Shown here: positions 11,455 through 22,793 of the stretch, piece by piece
Numbering within the stretch: position 1 is the first letter of the stretch
How the letters are laid out: each line of letters starts with the position of its first letter
Source: Talinum fruticosum
Lineage: Eukaryota; Streptophyta; Magnoliopsida; Caryophyllales; Talinaceae
Direction: 5' to 3'
Length of the DNA: 64,000 nucleotides
NCBI GenBank assembly: GCA_021018815.1
Contig: JAITYX010000041.1
Span: 5,518,001-5,582,000, forward strand
The notes under the pieces: generated by a model
Seen by the model: only the letters and a program-made list of their open reading frames with translations
Databases searched by the model: none
What the model was told of the DNA's origin: nothing
Made by a program: the position numbers and the translations under genes

Positions 11455-11795
11455 CTCGATCAAATTAATGTTTCATTCACGCTCGATGTATTATATCACA
11501 TAGAGATCTATTGTATGAAATTATATCACACAGAGATCTATTATATATAATAGCTCGTCGACGTGCTTGGAAAGACGAATTGAAGTCGAAGAATATAGTT
11601 TGTGACCGGATTGATGCTGCAAGTATAGAGATGAAGTGGAGTATATTTAATATTAATTTTGTTGAAATAATGATCTGCTTTGATAATTTTTAGATTTATT
11701 TATGTTAGAAAATTATTTTTGTAAATGTCGTATGTATTTTTTATTAATAAAATTTCTCTTTCTATCAAAAATAAATAAATAAATAAATTTGATGT
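11455..11795 (+). pseudogene. LINE 3' end remnant
   Basis: A short open stretch (11511-11693) ends in a stop. It is followed by a T-rich 3' region and an ATAAATAAATAAATAAAT tail at 11768-11789, the same kind of tail that closes the LINEs at 28991 and 36562. The protein part has no domain I recognise, so the call rests on tail and context. A near-perfect repeat of ATATCACA-agagatctatt lies at 11491-11542. Confidence 0.4.
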
Positions 11796-11799
11796 TCCA

Positions 11800-12117
11800 T
11801 TAATATGTAATTTAAGTACAATAACTTTTCAAAAGAACTAAAATTTCGATCTACATTTCTGTTTGGATTTCTACCATTTTGGAAACTAATATCAAATCAA
11901 GAATAATATAAAAGATTCTTTTTAAACCATACTCAAAATTTTCATATCATAAATCATGTAAAATGACGAATTTGCAATTTGATCTTGTTCACTAGTGTAT
12001 GGTTTTAACCATACGTACTTGCATGCACACTCCTATAAATGATAGATTTGCAGCAATGAATTCGAAACTAGTTTAGGCTTAATAGTAGGAACTTTATTGA
12101 TGCCATCATATGGTACT
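11800..12117. other. AT-rich spacer, nothing recognised
   Basis: No gene or repeat recognised between the LINE tail and the LTR-like fragment. Confidence 0.5.
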
Positions 12118-12778
12118 TGATTCGGGTATTTCCTGGACAATTCCAACTCAACCGACACGTCACCGGCCGACTGGGCCTAATCAGTTGATAAAGGAGGAAT
12201 CGGCCCAAGATAACCCTTAACGGGCCAGGTAAAAGCCCCAAAGCCCACTAGGGCTAGGGTTTGCCTAAACCATGGTAAAGTACCGTTTTACCCCTTTAAA
12301 ATCCTCTATAAATACCCATCTTTCCTCAACCCCAAGGCATGTGATGTTCACTTGGCAAGAAATCTCATCTTTTTGATAATCCAAGCTCTCAAGCTCCCAA
12401 GCTCTCAACACTCATCCACATTCATCAACGTTCATCAACGTTTATCAGCACTCATCCCGAGAACTTCCATCTTTGGAAATATTCTCGTCTCCCAAGGAAT
12501 CCCCCACGCACATCGAGGAAGATCTCCTCGATTCATTCAACTTAGTTCACTACTAACTTGAGCGTCGGAAGGGCGTTCCCGGGATCCACCACCCGGGCTT
12601 CGCCTTTTGCGGGTTCAAGCGGTCGCCACTCGGACTCGGATCGATCGTGCCACGTCCTCGGAACCGGAGCGGTAAATCCTTCCTCTCTCCGAATCATCAA
12701 TCCACATCATCAACTCGGTTTTCTCCGGAAACGAGTACTTAAAGGTAACCAACCATTTCACAAGCTTGTAGCATTACA
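12118..12778 (+). mobile_element. LTR fragment or solo LTR, gypsy-type
   Basis: The segment contains a good TATA box (CTATAAATACCC, about 12305-12316) and then a leader-like stretch. It also has the phrase ACTTGAGCGTCGGAAGGGCG (about 12556-12575) followed by GGGATCCACCACCCGGG. This phrase is characteristic of the end of LTRs in plant Ty3/gypsy (Athila/Tat group) families. TG at 12118 and CA at 12777-12778 are the most likely edges. The flanks contain similar text (GCCATCATATGGTA and GCCATCATGGTA), but the 5-bp duplication expected of an LTR is not clean, so the edges are provisional. Open frames at 12352-12800 are not convincing genes. Confidence 0.55.
12305..12316 (+). promoter_or_regulatory. 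TATA box of the LTR-like fragment
   Basis: CTATAAATACCC sits about 250 bases before the ACTTGAGCGTCGGA phrase, a plausible U3/R layout for an LTR. Confidence 0.5.
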
Positions 12779-12832
12779 TGCCATCATGGTATTAAGGTAA
12801 CCAACCATGTTACAAGCTCGTAACATTATTAC
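12741..12832 (+). repeat. short direct repeat of AAGGTAACCAACCAT
   Basis: AAGGTAACCAACCAT...ACAAGCT.GTA.CATTA occurs at 12742-12777 and again at 12794-12829, about 52 bases apart, with a few differences. It spans the presumed right edge of the LTR-like fragment. Confidence 0.7.
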
Positions 12833-12870
12833 ATAACAGTAAGACATGAACATACTGCAAGCACAATAAA

Positions 12871-12876
12871 TTTATT
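12871..12876 (-). terminator. AATAAA poly(A) signal of the small-peptide gene
   Basis: Minus-strand AATAAA about 60 bases after the stop codon at 12935-12937, a normal distance for a plant near-upstream element. Confidence 0.4.
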
Positions 12877-12934
12877 TAACATGGATAAACCATGAGCACA
12901 ATGTGCACCTCCATTACGACAATCTTGATAAGAC

Positions 12935-13326
12935 TCAACAACACTTGAATCGGAACTGAATAGCATCGAAACAGCAATACATAGGGTCGCAGCATGGATA
13001 AAGTGGGCCACATGATTCAAGATGGCCAACATAACGCAAGACTTGAGCGTTGGCCTTCGGTTTCATAATAATTTCTACATTCTCCAGTAGTGAAATGTTC
13101 GTAGGTTCCTGTTCAGCAATCACTTCCCTGATGATGTCGCTTCCAATTGGCATCCTTGCAAATGTTTGAGCTGTATATATCACACAAGCACACATAAATT
13201 AGAAGACCATACGAAATTAAGGGGGAAAAATAATTAAAGGGCATTAGAGTGGACTCGCACCTGATATAGGAAGGATCACAACTCCAAACAGGAAAAGCTT
13301 GAAGGAGTTGCAGAAACGCCAGCCAT
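12935..13326 (-). pseudogene. small cysteine-rich secreted-peptide gene, two exons, frameshifted start
   Basis: Exon 2 (13170-12935) and exon 1 (13326-13261) flank a 90-bp GT-AG intron (13260-13171, donor GTGCGAG, acceptor TATATACAG). Splicing joins exon 1 codons to an exon 2 frame of about 78 residues that ends in a cysteine-rich tail: one single Cys, then three CC pairs in 27 residues (SCGPLYPCCDP, YCC, FKCC). The exon 1 frame that matches exon 2 encodes FKLFLFGVVILPIS, a typical signal-peptide core, so a secreted peptide is likely. The only nearby ATG (13326) is one base out of that frame, which points to a one-base change beside the start, or a sequencing error. A TATA box and an AATAAA signal sit at sensible distances. 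I do not recognise the family; it resembles the general class of plant small cysteine-rich peptides. Confidence 0.55.
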
Positions 13327-13409
13327 GGAGATATTTGACACTCGATCTTTGAAAGAAAAACTAGACTCGTATTTTCTCAATTTGATGGCAAAAGACACTT
13401 CTCATGGTT

Positions 13410-13421
13410 GATATTTATAGC
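13410..13421 (-). promoter_or_regulatory. TATA box of the small-peptide gene
   Basis: Minus-strand GCTATAAATATC, about 85-95 bases upstream of the ATG at 13326. This fits a start site about 30 bases downstream of the box and a leader of about 60 bases. Confidence 0.5.
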
Positions 13422-13730
13422 ACACGCTAGTCATTTGAACTCTTTGATGATGTGGGTCCTTTGATACCACTACAATATGTGCGGGTGTTAACCTTTCGAG
13501 ATTAACATAACAACCATTTTGTATACATTAATAAAATGAATCCCAAATATATTAATATGTGCGGAACTAAACAGAAAGTTTCATCCTAAAAATAGGTAGT
13601 TTACAGGATGATTTTTTTTTTTTTAATGAGAAGGATGAAACATAGGTAGTAAAAATATTGTAAATGAAAAATATCAAACTTATCCTTGAAATATAATCAC
13701 TAATTAAACTTGTAAATGGATTATAAAAAT

Positions 13731-16700
13731 CACATCTAATACTATAATTGAAAATTTTTTTAATTGTTACTTGTATCACATTAAATCCCGCTTAAATAAC
13801 CCCTCTCAAATTGTTTCCCTCCTTTTTCTATCATTTTTGAAATTTAAACTAAATTATTTTTATTTGATCAAAGATTGACACATAATTTATGGAAAGTTGA
13901 TAAATATATATATATATATATAACATTTATTTACTAAATTTTCCCAAATATCATTATAAATATTAACATTTATAAAAAATAATGATTAAAAATATTCTAT
14001 GACTAGCAATATTATCATTCAAATAAAAACAAATCTAATTAAAAAATAAGTACTTGATAAAAAAGTTTTAAAACATTCTGCCTCTAGAATATATAACACA
14101 AATAATTTTTCCTTCTAATTAGCTCTTAAATTCCATTTTCATTTCAAATTAATTATTTTCTTCAAATTAGTTATCCCTTTAAATATATTAGTATAAACAT
14201 ATTTATCTCTTACTCTCGACCTATTAATTAGGTCATTATTGGGATGAGATTTCTTTTAAATAAATATTATTTATTTTAGACCAAATCCCATATTGTTTTC
14301 ATTGGAAGCTATTATATCTTTTAACACTACTTGAATTATGATTTTTTTAAACATATTTCATATTATTATTGTGCCATGATAACAACCTCACAAGAGAATA
14401 TTGAAGTAGGTATAAAATGACTAATAATTTATCTTCGAAATTTCTCATTAATATGATCATACTGTTTTATATTGTCTCATTAATATATTCCGATATTTAA
14501 ATTTTTATAAGTGAATATTTTGGATGAATTTTTTTATTTCTTTTTTTATTTTGGTTTTTTTGATAGAAATTTCAACTTTTGATATACTTTTATATTCTAA
14601 AAATAGAATATTGCAGACATTTCTGTTCAAATAAGTCAATGGATATCAAAAGAAAATTGTTGATAGGACATTATGCGGATATTATATACAATTTTAAATG
14701 AGTCATTTTTTATTGTCAACTATATCAGTAAAAATTATAAGATTTATTTTGTAAATTTAAAAATAATTTCTTCATTTTTAATTCCTTTACATAATGTTTT
14801 CCTCTTAAAAAATTCCATATTTATTCTATCCTCCTATATGTTACTCTTCGACATAAACATAAACTTATTTGCCAAAGACAATAATATATGGAGGGCACAG
14901 TATGATAGCTATTAACCATGTAAAGAAATCCAATAAAAAAAATAGAGTCTCCAAAAATAAAAAGTTAGATTTCAAATGTGCAAGATGTGTTTGGTTTAGA
15001 TTTTTTGAATGGTGCTTTTTTGCCTAATTTTATTACCTATATTAGCCTTATAATAATTTTTTGAGCATTTAAAAAAAATTATCATGCTTTTTAATGTTCT
15101 TTGTTGTATTGTGTCATGACTTTTATCACAAAAAAATTGTTGTCATTTTAGGTGAAAACTAGAGTTTCTTTTCAATAAATTAGATAATAGAGTTACAAAG
15201 TTTGGAATTACAAGATCACAACCGAATGAAAAAAGATAGTTTTGGCTAAATCAAACTCCATCCACACTTTCATATATACATTTAACCTTGATATTCATCG
15301 AAAAAGTATGGACATGAATTTCAACTTATATATTCATAATTAATACATCTAATTGATAATGTCAATCAAACTTGTTTCCTTTTTTGGGGATGAGGATTGT
15401 CATTTTTCTAAATCTGTTACATATTATATTAAAATCTATCTTTTCTTCTTTTGTTTTTTAATTTAGAGCGTGTTTGGTTGGAGGGGCAGTATAATTTCTT
15501 GCAAAATTATTTAACATTTTTTGGAAAAAATATTTAGAAATTTTTTAGGGAAATACAATTTTTCTTAAGTAAAGGAAAATGTTTTTTTAATTTTAAAATA
15601 GAAAAAGCAGAGGATATTCAAGGCATGTGCAATTTCAATAGATTTGATTGAAACTTAACCATTTAATAGGGAAAATAAGAAAAAACAAAAATATGAATTT
15701 TGAGGTCAAAACTCTTTCATTTGGTTAATATCTATCACTACCACAACAATTCAGTTGACTTTCATAATTAATAGTTATCAAAACAATTCAGCAGAATATT
15801 TAGGCAAAATGTTTCATTGAAATCCCAAATAGTATTCAAATCCAATATAATTTTAGGAGCCCTTATATTTCTTCATAAATTTCTAAAAACTACAAAAAAA
15901 ATAGTTTATTAAAATCAACAAAAATTAGACCAGTTTCATGACTTTGAATTGAGGGGTATCCTTAAAAAAATTTTTTCTTCTACCAAATAATAAAAAATAT
16001 GAACTAAAATCATATTTGTTAGATTCCCAGTAAGAACAATTTGGATAAATTAGGTTTTTTTGGCGTGAAAATTTTTATTTTTAATTGTTGGTTAACCCAA
16101 GGGCCGAAATAAATAAACATAAACGTTGCACTCCCTTTAATAATGCATGTTTCTCTAATAGTAATTTTATTTGAGAAAAATTCCTATACAAAATTTTATT
16201 TTTTAAGGGGAAAAATGAATTGCTAAATAAGTTAAGTGTAACTTATAATTAGTGGGGTTGTACGTCATTATCAAATGAAAAATAATCTTATGCTTATTAT
16301 TGAACTTATTGCACAATCACCCTAGAGTCTAAAATTACTAACTCTAAAATTTTCTACTAATCTTGCTAAAAAAATTCTATTTATGACAAAAGTATAATCA
16401 TTTACGTTAAATTGTATGAATCATGTATTCTTTACAAAAAGAAAATAATTGGCCCTCAATGTTCAAATAGTGGTACACTAATCATTGATGAAGTTATACG
16501 TATATGTATAATAATAAGCTCTTGCATAAAAAATTTACATCTTTGGTATAATTTTTCTCTCTAATTCATATTATAATTTATATTATAGATATAAATTACC
16601 CTTATAATCATACAAGATTCTACTTTCATTGAAAAGTTAATTGTTTTTTATGAACATGTCTACTTTATCTTGGATAAGTTACCGAAAGAATTAAGGTATA

Positions 16701-17190
16701 TCTACCTATGTATATTTGTGTTGTTCATAATTAACAATGACATAGTGTAATTTTATTGATGATGCATACATTGAACCTAATGAGCATAGTCATACTTGAG
16801 TATTGTGATCGGTGTTTTGTCATTGTTGTGTGAGCTCCAAAAGATCAATACGAAGATCTTAATATAACTTCATATAAATGTGAGAATGGTTTGGATCCTT
16901 CAGATTTAGATTGTTAATTTTTAAGTATATCAAATCCAAGAAAGATTTAAGTTAGTGAATAATTTGGAATATTATTCAAACAATGTTTTGCAACCAATTT
17001 AGTTCTACTATTTAAGAAAAGCATTTCAATGATAAATAATTCACATTATAAGTTACTTTGTTATGTTAATTTTAAAATGCACATGTGCAAACAATCACAA
17101 GTAACTTCAAGAGCCATAATAAAACTAAAGCCTAGATTCTTGCATGTTGCATCCTTGCTATTCTTAAATTGCATAATTAGCTATTTTTAT
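13731..17190. other. AT-rich non-coding part of the left arm
   Basis: Long AT-rich DNA with no convincing gene. Short phrases such as GTGTTTGGTTTAGATTTTTT (14989) and AGAGCGTGTTTGGTTGGAGG (15467) look like MITE termini, but I could not find partner ends. The open frame at 14673-14915 is low-complexity and unsupported. Confidence 0.5.
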
Positions 17191-17220
17191 AGTGGACAGG
17201 TGTAATAATAATTATATAAG

Positions 17221-17223
<3 letters not shown>

Positions 17224-17304
<81 letters not shown>
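17224..17304. repeat. (TA)n microsatellite, left arm
   Basis: 81 bases of alternating A and T. The matching array in the right arm is 104 bases. Confidence 0.97.
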
Positions 17305-17306
<2 letters not shown>

Positions 17307-17404
17307 CCAAGAGTCATAATCAAAGTATAATTTTCTTTGGCAAACTACATTGGAAGCACTTTACTCATATCACTTTGGCTTACTTTTAAACTTCAACATT
17401 ATAC

Positions 17405-18007
17405 TGAACTCATTAAAATGAAGCAGAAGATAGGAATAGGAGTAGAAGGATGATGATAACAATAATAAAAAATTATAATCCTCTTAATTTGAATTAAAAT
17501 ACCTATTATGTAATTTGAGATAGCCTCATAAAATTTACTAAAAAAGTCGGTCCCAATCCGGTTCCTTCTCGGAGGGGATGGACCGTGGTTCCTAAAGATA
17601 CATGCATATCTTCCTTGATATAGAAGAAACTCTTCCTAAATATTTTAATGTTTTATACTATTTTGATAAATATAATCATGTTTTGTTGTATATATATGAT
17701 AAATAAATTGAACAAAACTCATAACATGGGATCATGACCTTTCTATGTCAACGTAAAATATATTATTTTTTATTTTTTAAAATTAGTTTTTAGTGTTCAA
17801 TATCAATATTATGAGAAATAAATAAAATTTAATTAAAGGTATAAATTAGACATATTTAGGGAAGAGCGATAATAAAAAGATAGACTTCTTTTAACATGTA
17901 CAAAAGTATTGACATGTGATTAGATTACTCTTATCTAATCTACTAAAACATTTATATATTCTTATCTGAAATTTAAAATATCGGTGCAAAGTACGGGCAC
18001 AAACTAG
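17405..18007 (+). mobile_element. Helitron-like 3' end, left arm
   Basis: The segment ends in a small hairpin (CGGTGC-aaa-GTACGGG) followed by CACAAACTAG and then T, the canonical Helitron 3' terminus (hairpin, CTAG, host T). About 600 bases before this end are repeated at 21426-22042 and, inverted, at 58226-58830, which defines the family. I could not find the 5' TC end, so the full length is unknown. No Rep/helicase is visible. Confidence 0.65.
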
Positions 18008-18580
18008 TAAATTTAATTTGGGTGTTAATAAATTACCAACCTTGTTTTTAAAGTGCAACGTCATTGTCACGTCACCTAATAATACATTTTTAGCTTTTAT
18101 TAAATAAAGTATTTAGCTTATTTTTTGCCCATAAAAATGTAAGTTTCTATGTTTGGTATAGAGTGTATTTTTTTTTTGGGATTAAAAGCTCGACCACTTT
18201 AAAACCTAAAATAAAATGCAAAACTTTTTGGTATAAAAAATCATTAGCAACAGCTAATATTCTAATAAATAGACAAAAAGAAAACTATAGGTTTATTAAT
18301 AGTTGAATTTTTTTGTCAACTTGTTTTTTTGTTTGTTTGTCTTTTGTTTCAGTTTTTCGTTTCCATTAGATTGCTACAAAAAGATGTTTTTTTTCACAAG
18401 TTTTGAGAACTTGAAACTCGAAAAACCTAATTCCCATTAACTTGAAAACTCAATCGAATTCTCATGAAAGAAAAACTGTAAACTGCATTATTAGGTGATA
18501 TAGAAATGACATGGCACAGTAACAACCACAGGGTGATTGTATAAATCCAAAACTACAATTAAGTGATTTTAGTAGTCCAC
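18008..18580. other. AT-rich spacer in left arm
   Basis: No gene recognised. It is duplicated in the right arm at about 57654-58225. Confidence 0.5.
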
Positions 18581-18583
18581 TTA

Positions 18584-19032
18584 GGCTCTATTTGATTCTA
18601 AGAAAATAGTTTGGAAAGAAAATTTAAATGGAAAAAAACTGATGAGGAAAAAAGTTAAGAGAAAATTAATTTTTTTCTTGTGTTTGGTTCAAAAAAATAA
18701 ACAAAAAAATTTATCCATCCACCACATTTGTGATGGAAAGGAGAGAGAAAATACTCAATAGCATTGATTAATTGAGAGAAGAGAGAAAATTCTTAATAAC
18801 CTTTTTTAATAGAAGTCTCTCTTTTTCTCCATTTCTCTCTATTTGTAGATTTTTCTTCCATTTCTTCTCAATTTTGGAAGGAAAATATCATTGACCAAAT
18901 TGAAAAAATTTTCCATGAGTTTTTCCATCAAATTTTTGTTCTCTCCTTTTTTCTTCAATTCAAACAAGGGAAAGAAATTCATTTTCCACATTTTTTTCTT
19001 TCCTTCTAATTTTCTTAGAATCAAATGGAGCC
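18584..19032. mobile_element. Tourist-like MITE, 449 bp (left arm)
   Basis: Ends GGCTCTATTTGATTCTAAGA and TCTTAGAATCAAATGGAGCC form a 20-bp inverted repeat with one mismatch. The flanking duplication is TTA (18581-18583 and 19033-19035). TTA target duplications are typical of the Tourist/Harbinger group. It has no coding capacity; the frames at 18839-19082 are AT-rich by-products. Confidence 0.85.
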
Positions 19033-19138
19033 TTAGTGATTTTTGTGTATTTTTATGTAGATTTGATGATTTTCAAAACTAATAACAATAAGTTAGTAAC
19101 TTTCAATTTTCAAAAATAATAACAATATGTTAGTAACT

Positions 19139-20317
19139 TTTTTTTTTTTTAAAGGAAGCGAGGCTTAATTCATTTATAATGAATCTATAAGTACATAATT
19201 AGAGATTGGCACGGGACACACCCCTAACCATACCTGCTCTATCCCCGAAGGAATAACCTTAGCGAGATGATGGACAGCTGAATTCCTATCTCTCTTAACA
19301 TGACTGCAATTACAAAGCGTAAAATAGTTATTATAAGAAAGTAAATCATCTAAAACTAAATCAATATCACCAAGATAGGAGATAGAGTTATTTAATCTAT
19401 GTAGAAGAGGAAGGCAATAAGTTTCCAAGGAGATCATCCGATAGTTAAGTCTTTTGGCCATTTGCATACCATAATGTATTTTTTCGCCTCGGCTATCGTC
19501 GGTGTCCACCTAGTTTTCACTCTCTTGACTGTCGAACATAAGACTTTCCCCATATGATCACGCCCCACCACACTCAAGCCTATCCATCCATCTTGTTCGA
19601 CCGAGGCATCCACGTTAAGCTTAATGATCCCTTGCTCTGGAGGTTTCCACGTAGGCTGTCAATGGTATATCATGGGAATGTATGTGACTTTTCTCCTCAT
19701 CACTAAGTTTGATCAAATCTTCCACCATTCTCCTTGCACGTGCCATCACGATTTATTGAATAACTTATCGTTATTGCAACCCCATATGTACCAACCAAGA
19801 ACAAGGCAAAGCATGAAGGTCTTCTCTTCTAATTCAGCAGCCCAGTTTTCAATCAATTTACCCGGAGTCCCAATTGTGTTCTCGGGCTTGAGCAACTTCG
19901 GGGTTCAAGTGTGTCCAGAAATCCCTCTTATCTCCACAGTCAAAGATTGCATGGCAGAATGATTCGTCCTCCATGTTGCAGCATGGACAGGTGCTACTGA
20001 GAGAGATGTGGCGATGTGCAAGTAGTGTTCCGATGGGCAAAGTATTGGTACCACACTTCCACCAGAAGTGCCTTACCTTAGGGGTAATATTAGCACCCCA
20101 CAAGATGGGCCAATACTTGGCAAAATCATTAGTAGAGAGTGACAACCCAAGTAGATACGCAGACTTGACAAGTATACATACCTTTATCGAAATAACACCA
20201 AACTTGACGATCTACAGGTAAATTGGTGTTAAGAGGGATTGAAGAGATAACATTGTAATCCCATTAATTGAAAATAGCTTCCACAAGGTCCATCTTCCAT
20301 TGCCCCAAATCTCGATC
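19139..20317 (-). pseudogene. 5'-truncated LINE 3' fragment (left arm)
   Basis: Minus-strand LINE piece encoding the end of ORF2. First comes the reverse-transcriptase zinc-binding domain (20145-19858: LWGANITPKVRHFWWKCG, then CPCCNMEDESFCHAIFDCG), then RNase H text and the C-terminal segment (19509-19174, RDRNSAVHHLAKV). It ends in a poly-A tail (poly-T at 19139-19150). Target duplications GTTAGTAACT (19129-19138) and GTTAGTAAAC (20318-20327) flank it, so it inserted as a truncated copy before the inverted duplication. Frames are broken; it is inactive. The same insertion is at 55918-57096. Confidence 0.85.
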
Positions 20318-20327
20318 GTTAGTAAAC

Positions 20328-20723
20328 TTTAATGTACATTTTATTGGTGTAAATGTAATTTCTCTTAATATAATACTTTTTTTTTTTTTAATAAAAAGGC
20401 CTTTTAACACATCATAGTACTATTTGTATGTTATGTTTTGTTAAGAAAAGTATCACAGAATTAAATGTCATTCAATTATACTTCGGGGCATTTATTATTT
20501 CTAGATTATACCACCCATTTTCTTAACAATTATACAATATATTTTAGTTTAAAGTTGTCCGAAAATAAGTAAAATGGTTTAGAAATAATAAATACCCCTA
20601 AAATATAGTGCATGAATGTTTACAGTCATAATATGATATATAATCATACAAACTCCTCAAAATACAATTTATTTTAACCTAATAATTCAAAATTGGCACT
20701 GATTGGTCCCAATCCCAACCACA
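20328..20723. other. AT-rich spacer in left arm
   Basis: No gene recognised. It is the inverted counterpart of about 55511-55906. Confidence 0.5.
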
Positions 20724-20952
20724 CACTTCAGAAAAAGTTAAAATACCAATGGGTTTTCCAACGGAATTTGCCAAATTCCGACGGAATTGCACATTTGAAT
20801 TATGTTCGTCTCGTGCGAAATTCCTGTTGGAATACAAAAAAAAAAAAATTCGTCAGAATCCCGTCAAAATCCCATCAGAATTCCGTCGGAATGTCCGACG
20901 GGCTCTTATCCATCGGAAAATATCCATTGCTATTTTTGTGTTTTTTATAGTG
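20724..20952. mobile_element. mini CACTA element (left arm)
   Basis: Ends CACTTCAGAAAAAGTT and GTTTTTTATAGTG, i.e. CACT...AGTG. The interior has repeated CCGACGG and TTCCGTCGGAAT words typical of CACTA subterminal repeats. It is the inverted copy of 55270-55510 and is absent from the related sequence at about 30600. It is non-autonomous; the short frames over it are not genes. Confidence 0.75.
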
Positions 20953-21425
20953 ATGTAATGATCAGTGTAAATAAAGATGAAACCCAAGGGAAACATGTAA
21001 ATGATTAATAAGACTAGTAAAACATTAAATTACAGTTAATATCAATACCAATCTAAGTCACACTTAACACTACTAGCTAATAGACTATACTTGTTAAAGA
21101 ATCAGACAATATCTCACTTCAACAAAATTTACACAGATACCAATTTCAATACAGTCTACACAATTGCATCCAATAAAAGCATAATTTAATTAGCACAATC
21201 TGGGTGATCTTTCGACCAAATCCGCTCACACAAGTCATGCACAAACTTGTTCCTCTTTCACTAGCCTCGGGACATCCTAGTTACTCTTGCCTCACAAATA
21301 CAACATTTCACTAAGAAATTTGCAGCCGCGGAGCCACATTCTCAACAATGGTATCCTAGGATCCCACTCAAAAGAAAAAAGAAAATTGCTTATTTTTTTA
21401 ATGAAATTTGGGGAGCAAAAAAATT

Positions 21426-22042
21426 GAACTCATTAAAAGGAAGAAGATAGGGATAGGAGTAGAAGGATGAGGATAATAATAATAAAAAATTATAATCCCT
21501 TTAATTTAAATTAAAATTCCTATTATGCTATTTGAGATAGCCTCATAAAATTTACTATAAAAAACTCGGTCCCAATCCGGTTCCTTCTTGAAGGGGATGG
21601 ACCGTGGTTCCTACAGATACATGCATATCTTTCTTGATACAGAAGAAACTCTTCCTAAATATTTTAATGTGTTATACTATTTTGATAAATATAATCTATG
21701 TTTTGTTTTATATATATGATAAATAAATTAAACAAAACTCATAACATGGGATCATGACCTTTCTATGTCAACATAAAATATATTATTTTCTATTTTTTAA
21801 AATTAGTTTTTAGTGTTCAATATTGATATTATGAGAAATAAATAAAATTTAACCAAGGGTATAAGCTAGACATATTTAGGGAAGAGTGATAATAAAACAG
21901 ATATACTTCTTTTAACATGTACAAAAGTATTGATATGAACTTATAAACATGTGATTAGATTACTCTTCTCTAATCTAGTAAAACATTTATATATTTTTAT
22001 CTGAAATTTAAAATATCCGTGCGAAGTACGGGCACAAACTAG
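21426..22042 (+). mobile_element. Helitron-like 3' end, second copy
   Basis: About 617 bases repeat 17405-18007 in the same orientation. They end in a hairpin (CCGTGC-gaa-GTACGG) plus GCACAAACTAG followed by T. The left edge abuts the end of the inverted-duplication arm inside a poly-A run, so this copy is 5' truncated by that junction. Confidence 0.7.
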
Positions 22043-22584
22043 TATAGTGAACATTAAAGTTTTATAACATTTTATTTTTTAGTAATGTATTGTTAAATAG
22101 CCTTTTATAAAGGCCTAATTAATATCATGAGTGAATTATTTTACTTTAAACTTAAAATATAAAATTTTTAAAACTTAATTAGCCAATGACAATGTGTCAA
22201 GTGTCCATCTTCCAACAAAAAATTCAGTTTTAAGTATAGCTATATGATTTGCATATTTTACAACTTGCAATTACTATTTTTAACTTGAATAGTAACAGAG
22301 TTTTTTTTTCTTTTCTTTTTAGGATACAAGGATAAGGAGTAAAAACAGATGCGAGAAAATAACAATACAAAAAAATAAATTAGCCTTTTGAACAAAAAAA
22401 ATACACAAACATAATTTATTAAATAACGTAGATAAAATGTTTTTATCCAGAAAATATTGTAATTTAGTAAGAGGAGGAAAAAAGAGAGAATAGAAAAAAA
22501 TAACAAGATAAAAAAAATATTAGAAAATCCCACATGAGGAAAGAAGGAAACAAATACGTTGAATGAAGTAGAGCAACTATAGTC
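22043..22584. other. AT-rich spacer; carries an unoccupied MITE site
   Basis: No gene recognised. Bases 22100-22200 are related to 2420-2462 joined to 9181-9235, without the intervening MITE, so this is the empty-site relative of the 2463-9180 insertion. Confidence 0.55.
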
Positions 22585-22793
22585 CAAATTTTCCTCCCCG
22601 TCGCGGCGTAACCCTATCGACTAGTTCCCTAGTGTGTCCACGGCTGTGCGGAGTCCTTCGCCCTCTCAGTAGAGATTTGGTTGACTTGCTTCACCTTGTT
22701 GTAGGCTTTTTCCCTCGCGGTTGTCGAGTTTTTTCGTGGATTGTTTCTCCCCTGTTCAGAGCGGGCGAGTTTATCACAGTATAGGTTTTTCTG

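Larger units (their letters stand above)
13731..21425 (-). repeat. left arm of large inverted duplication
   Basis: This 7.7 kb is the reverse complement of 53658-62531. Sampled blocks (14640-14716, 18000-19000, 20360-20960) show only isolated base changes. Differences from the right arm are mostly indels: the TA microsatellite is shorter here (81 against 104 bases), the MITE 54057-55130 is absent, and 63-64 bases near 21206 are missing. The arm ends at 21425 inside a run of A, where Helitron-like sequence begins. The outer edge at about 13731 is where similarity stops. It contains a LINE 3' fragment, a 449-bp MITE, a CACTA mini-element and a Helitron-like 3' end. Confidence 0.9.

Noticed and set aside
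12352..12800. Two plus-strand frames near 12.35-12.8 kb as host genes
   Set aside because: They lie in sequence with LTR features (TATA box, ACTTGAGCGTCGG phrase) and have no recognisable domain.
12829..13032. Second minus-strand frame overlapping the small-peptide exon
   Set aside because: Overlaps exon 2 in another frame and lacks a splice or signal context; best read as a shadow.
17192..17389. Frame of alternating tyrosine and isoleucine
   Set aside because: Translation of the TA microsatellite; also present at 58844-59065.
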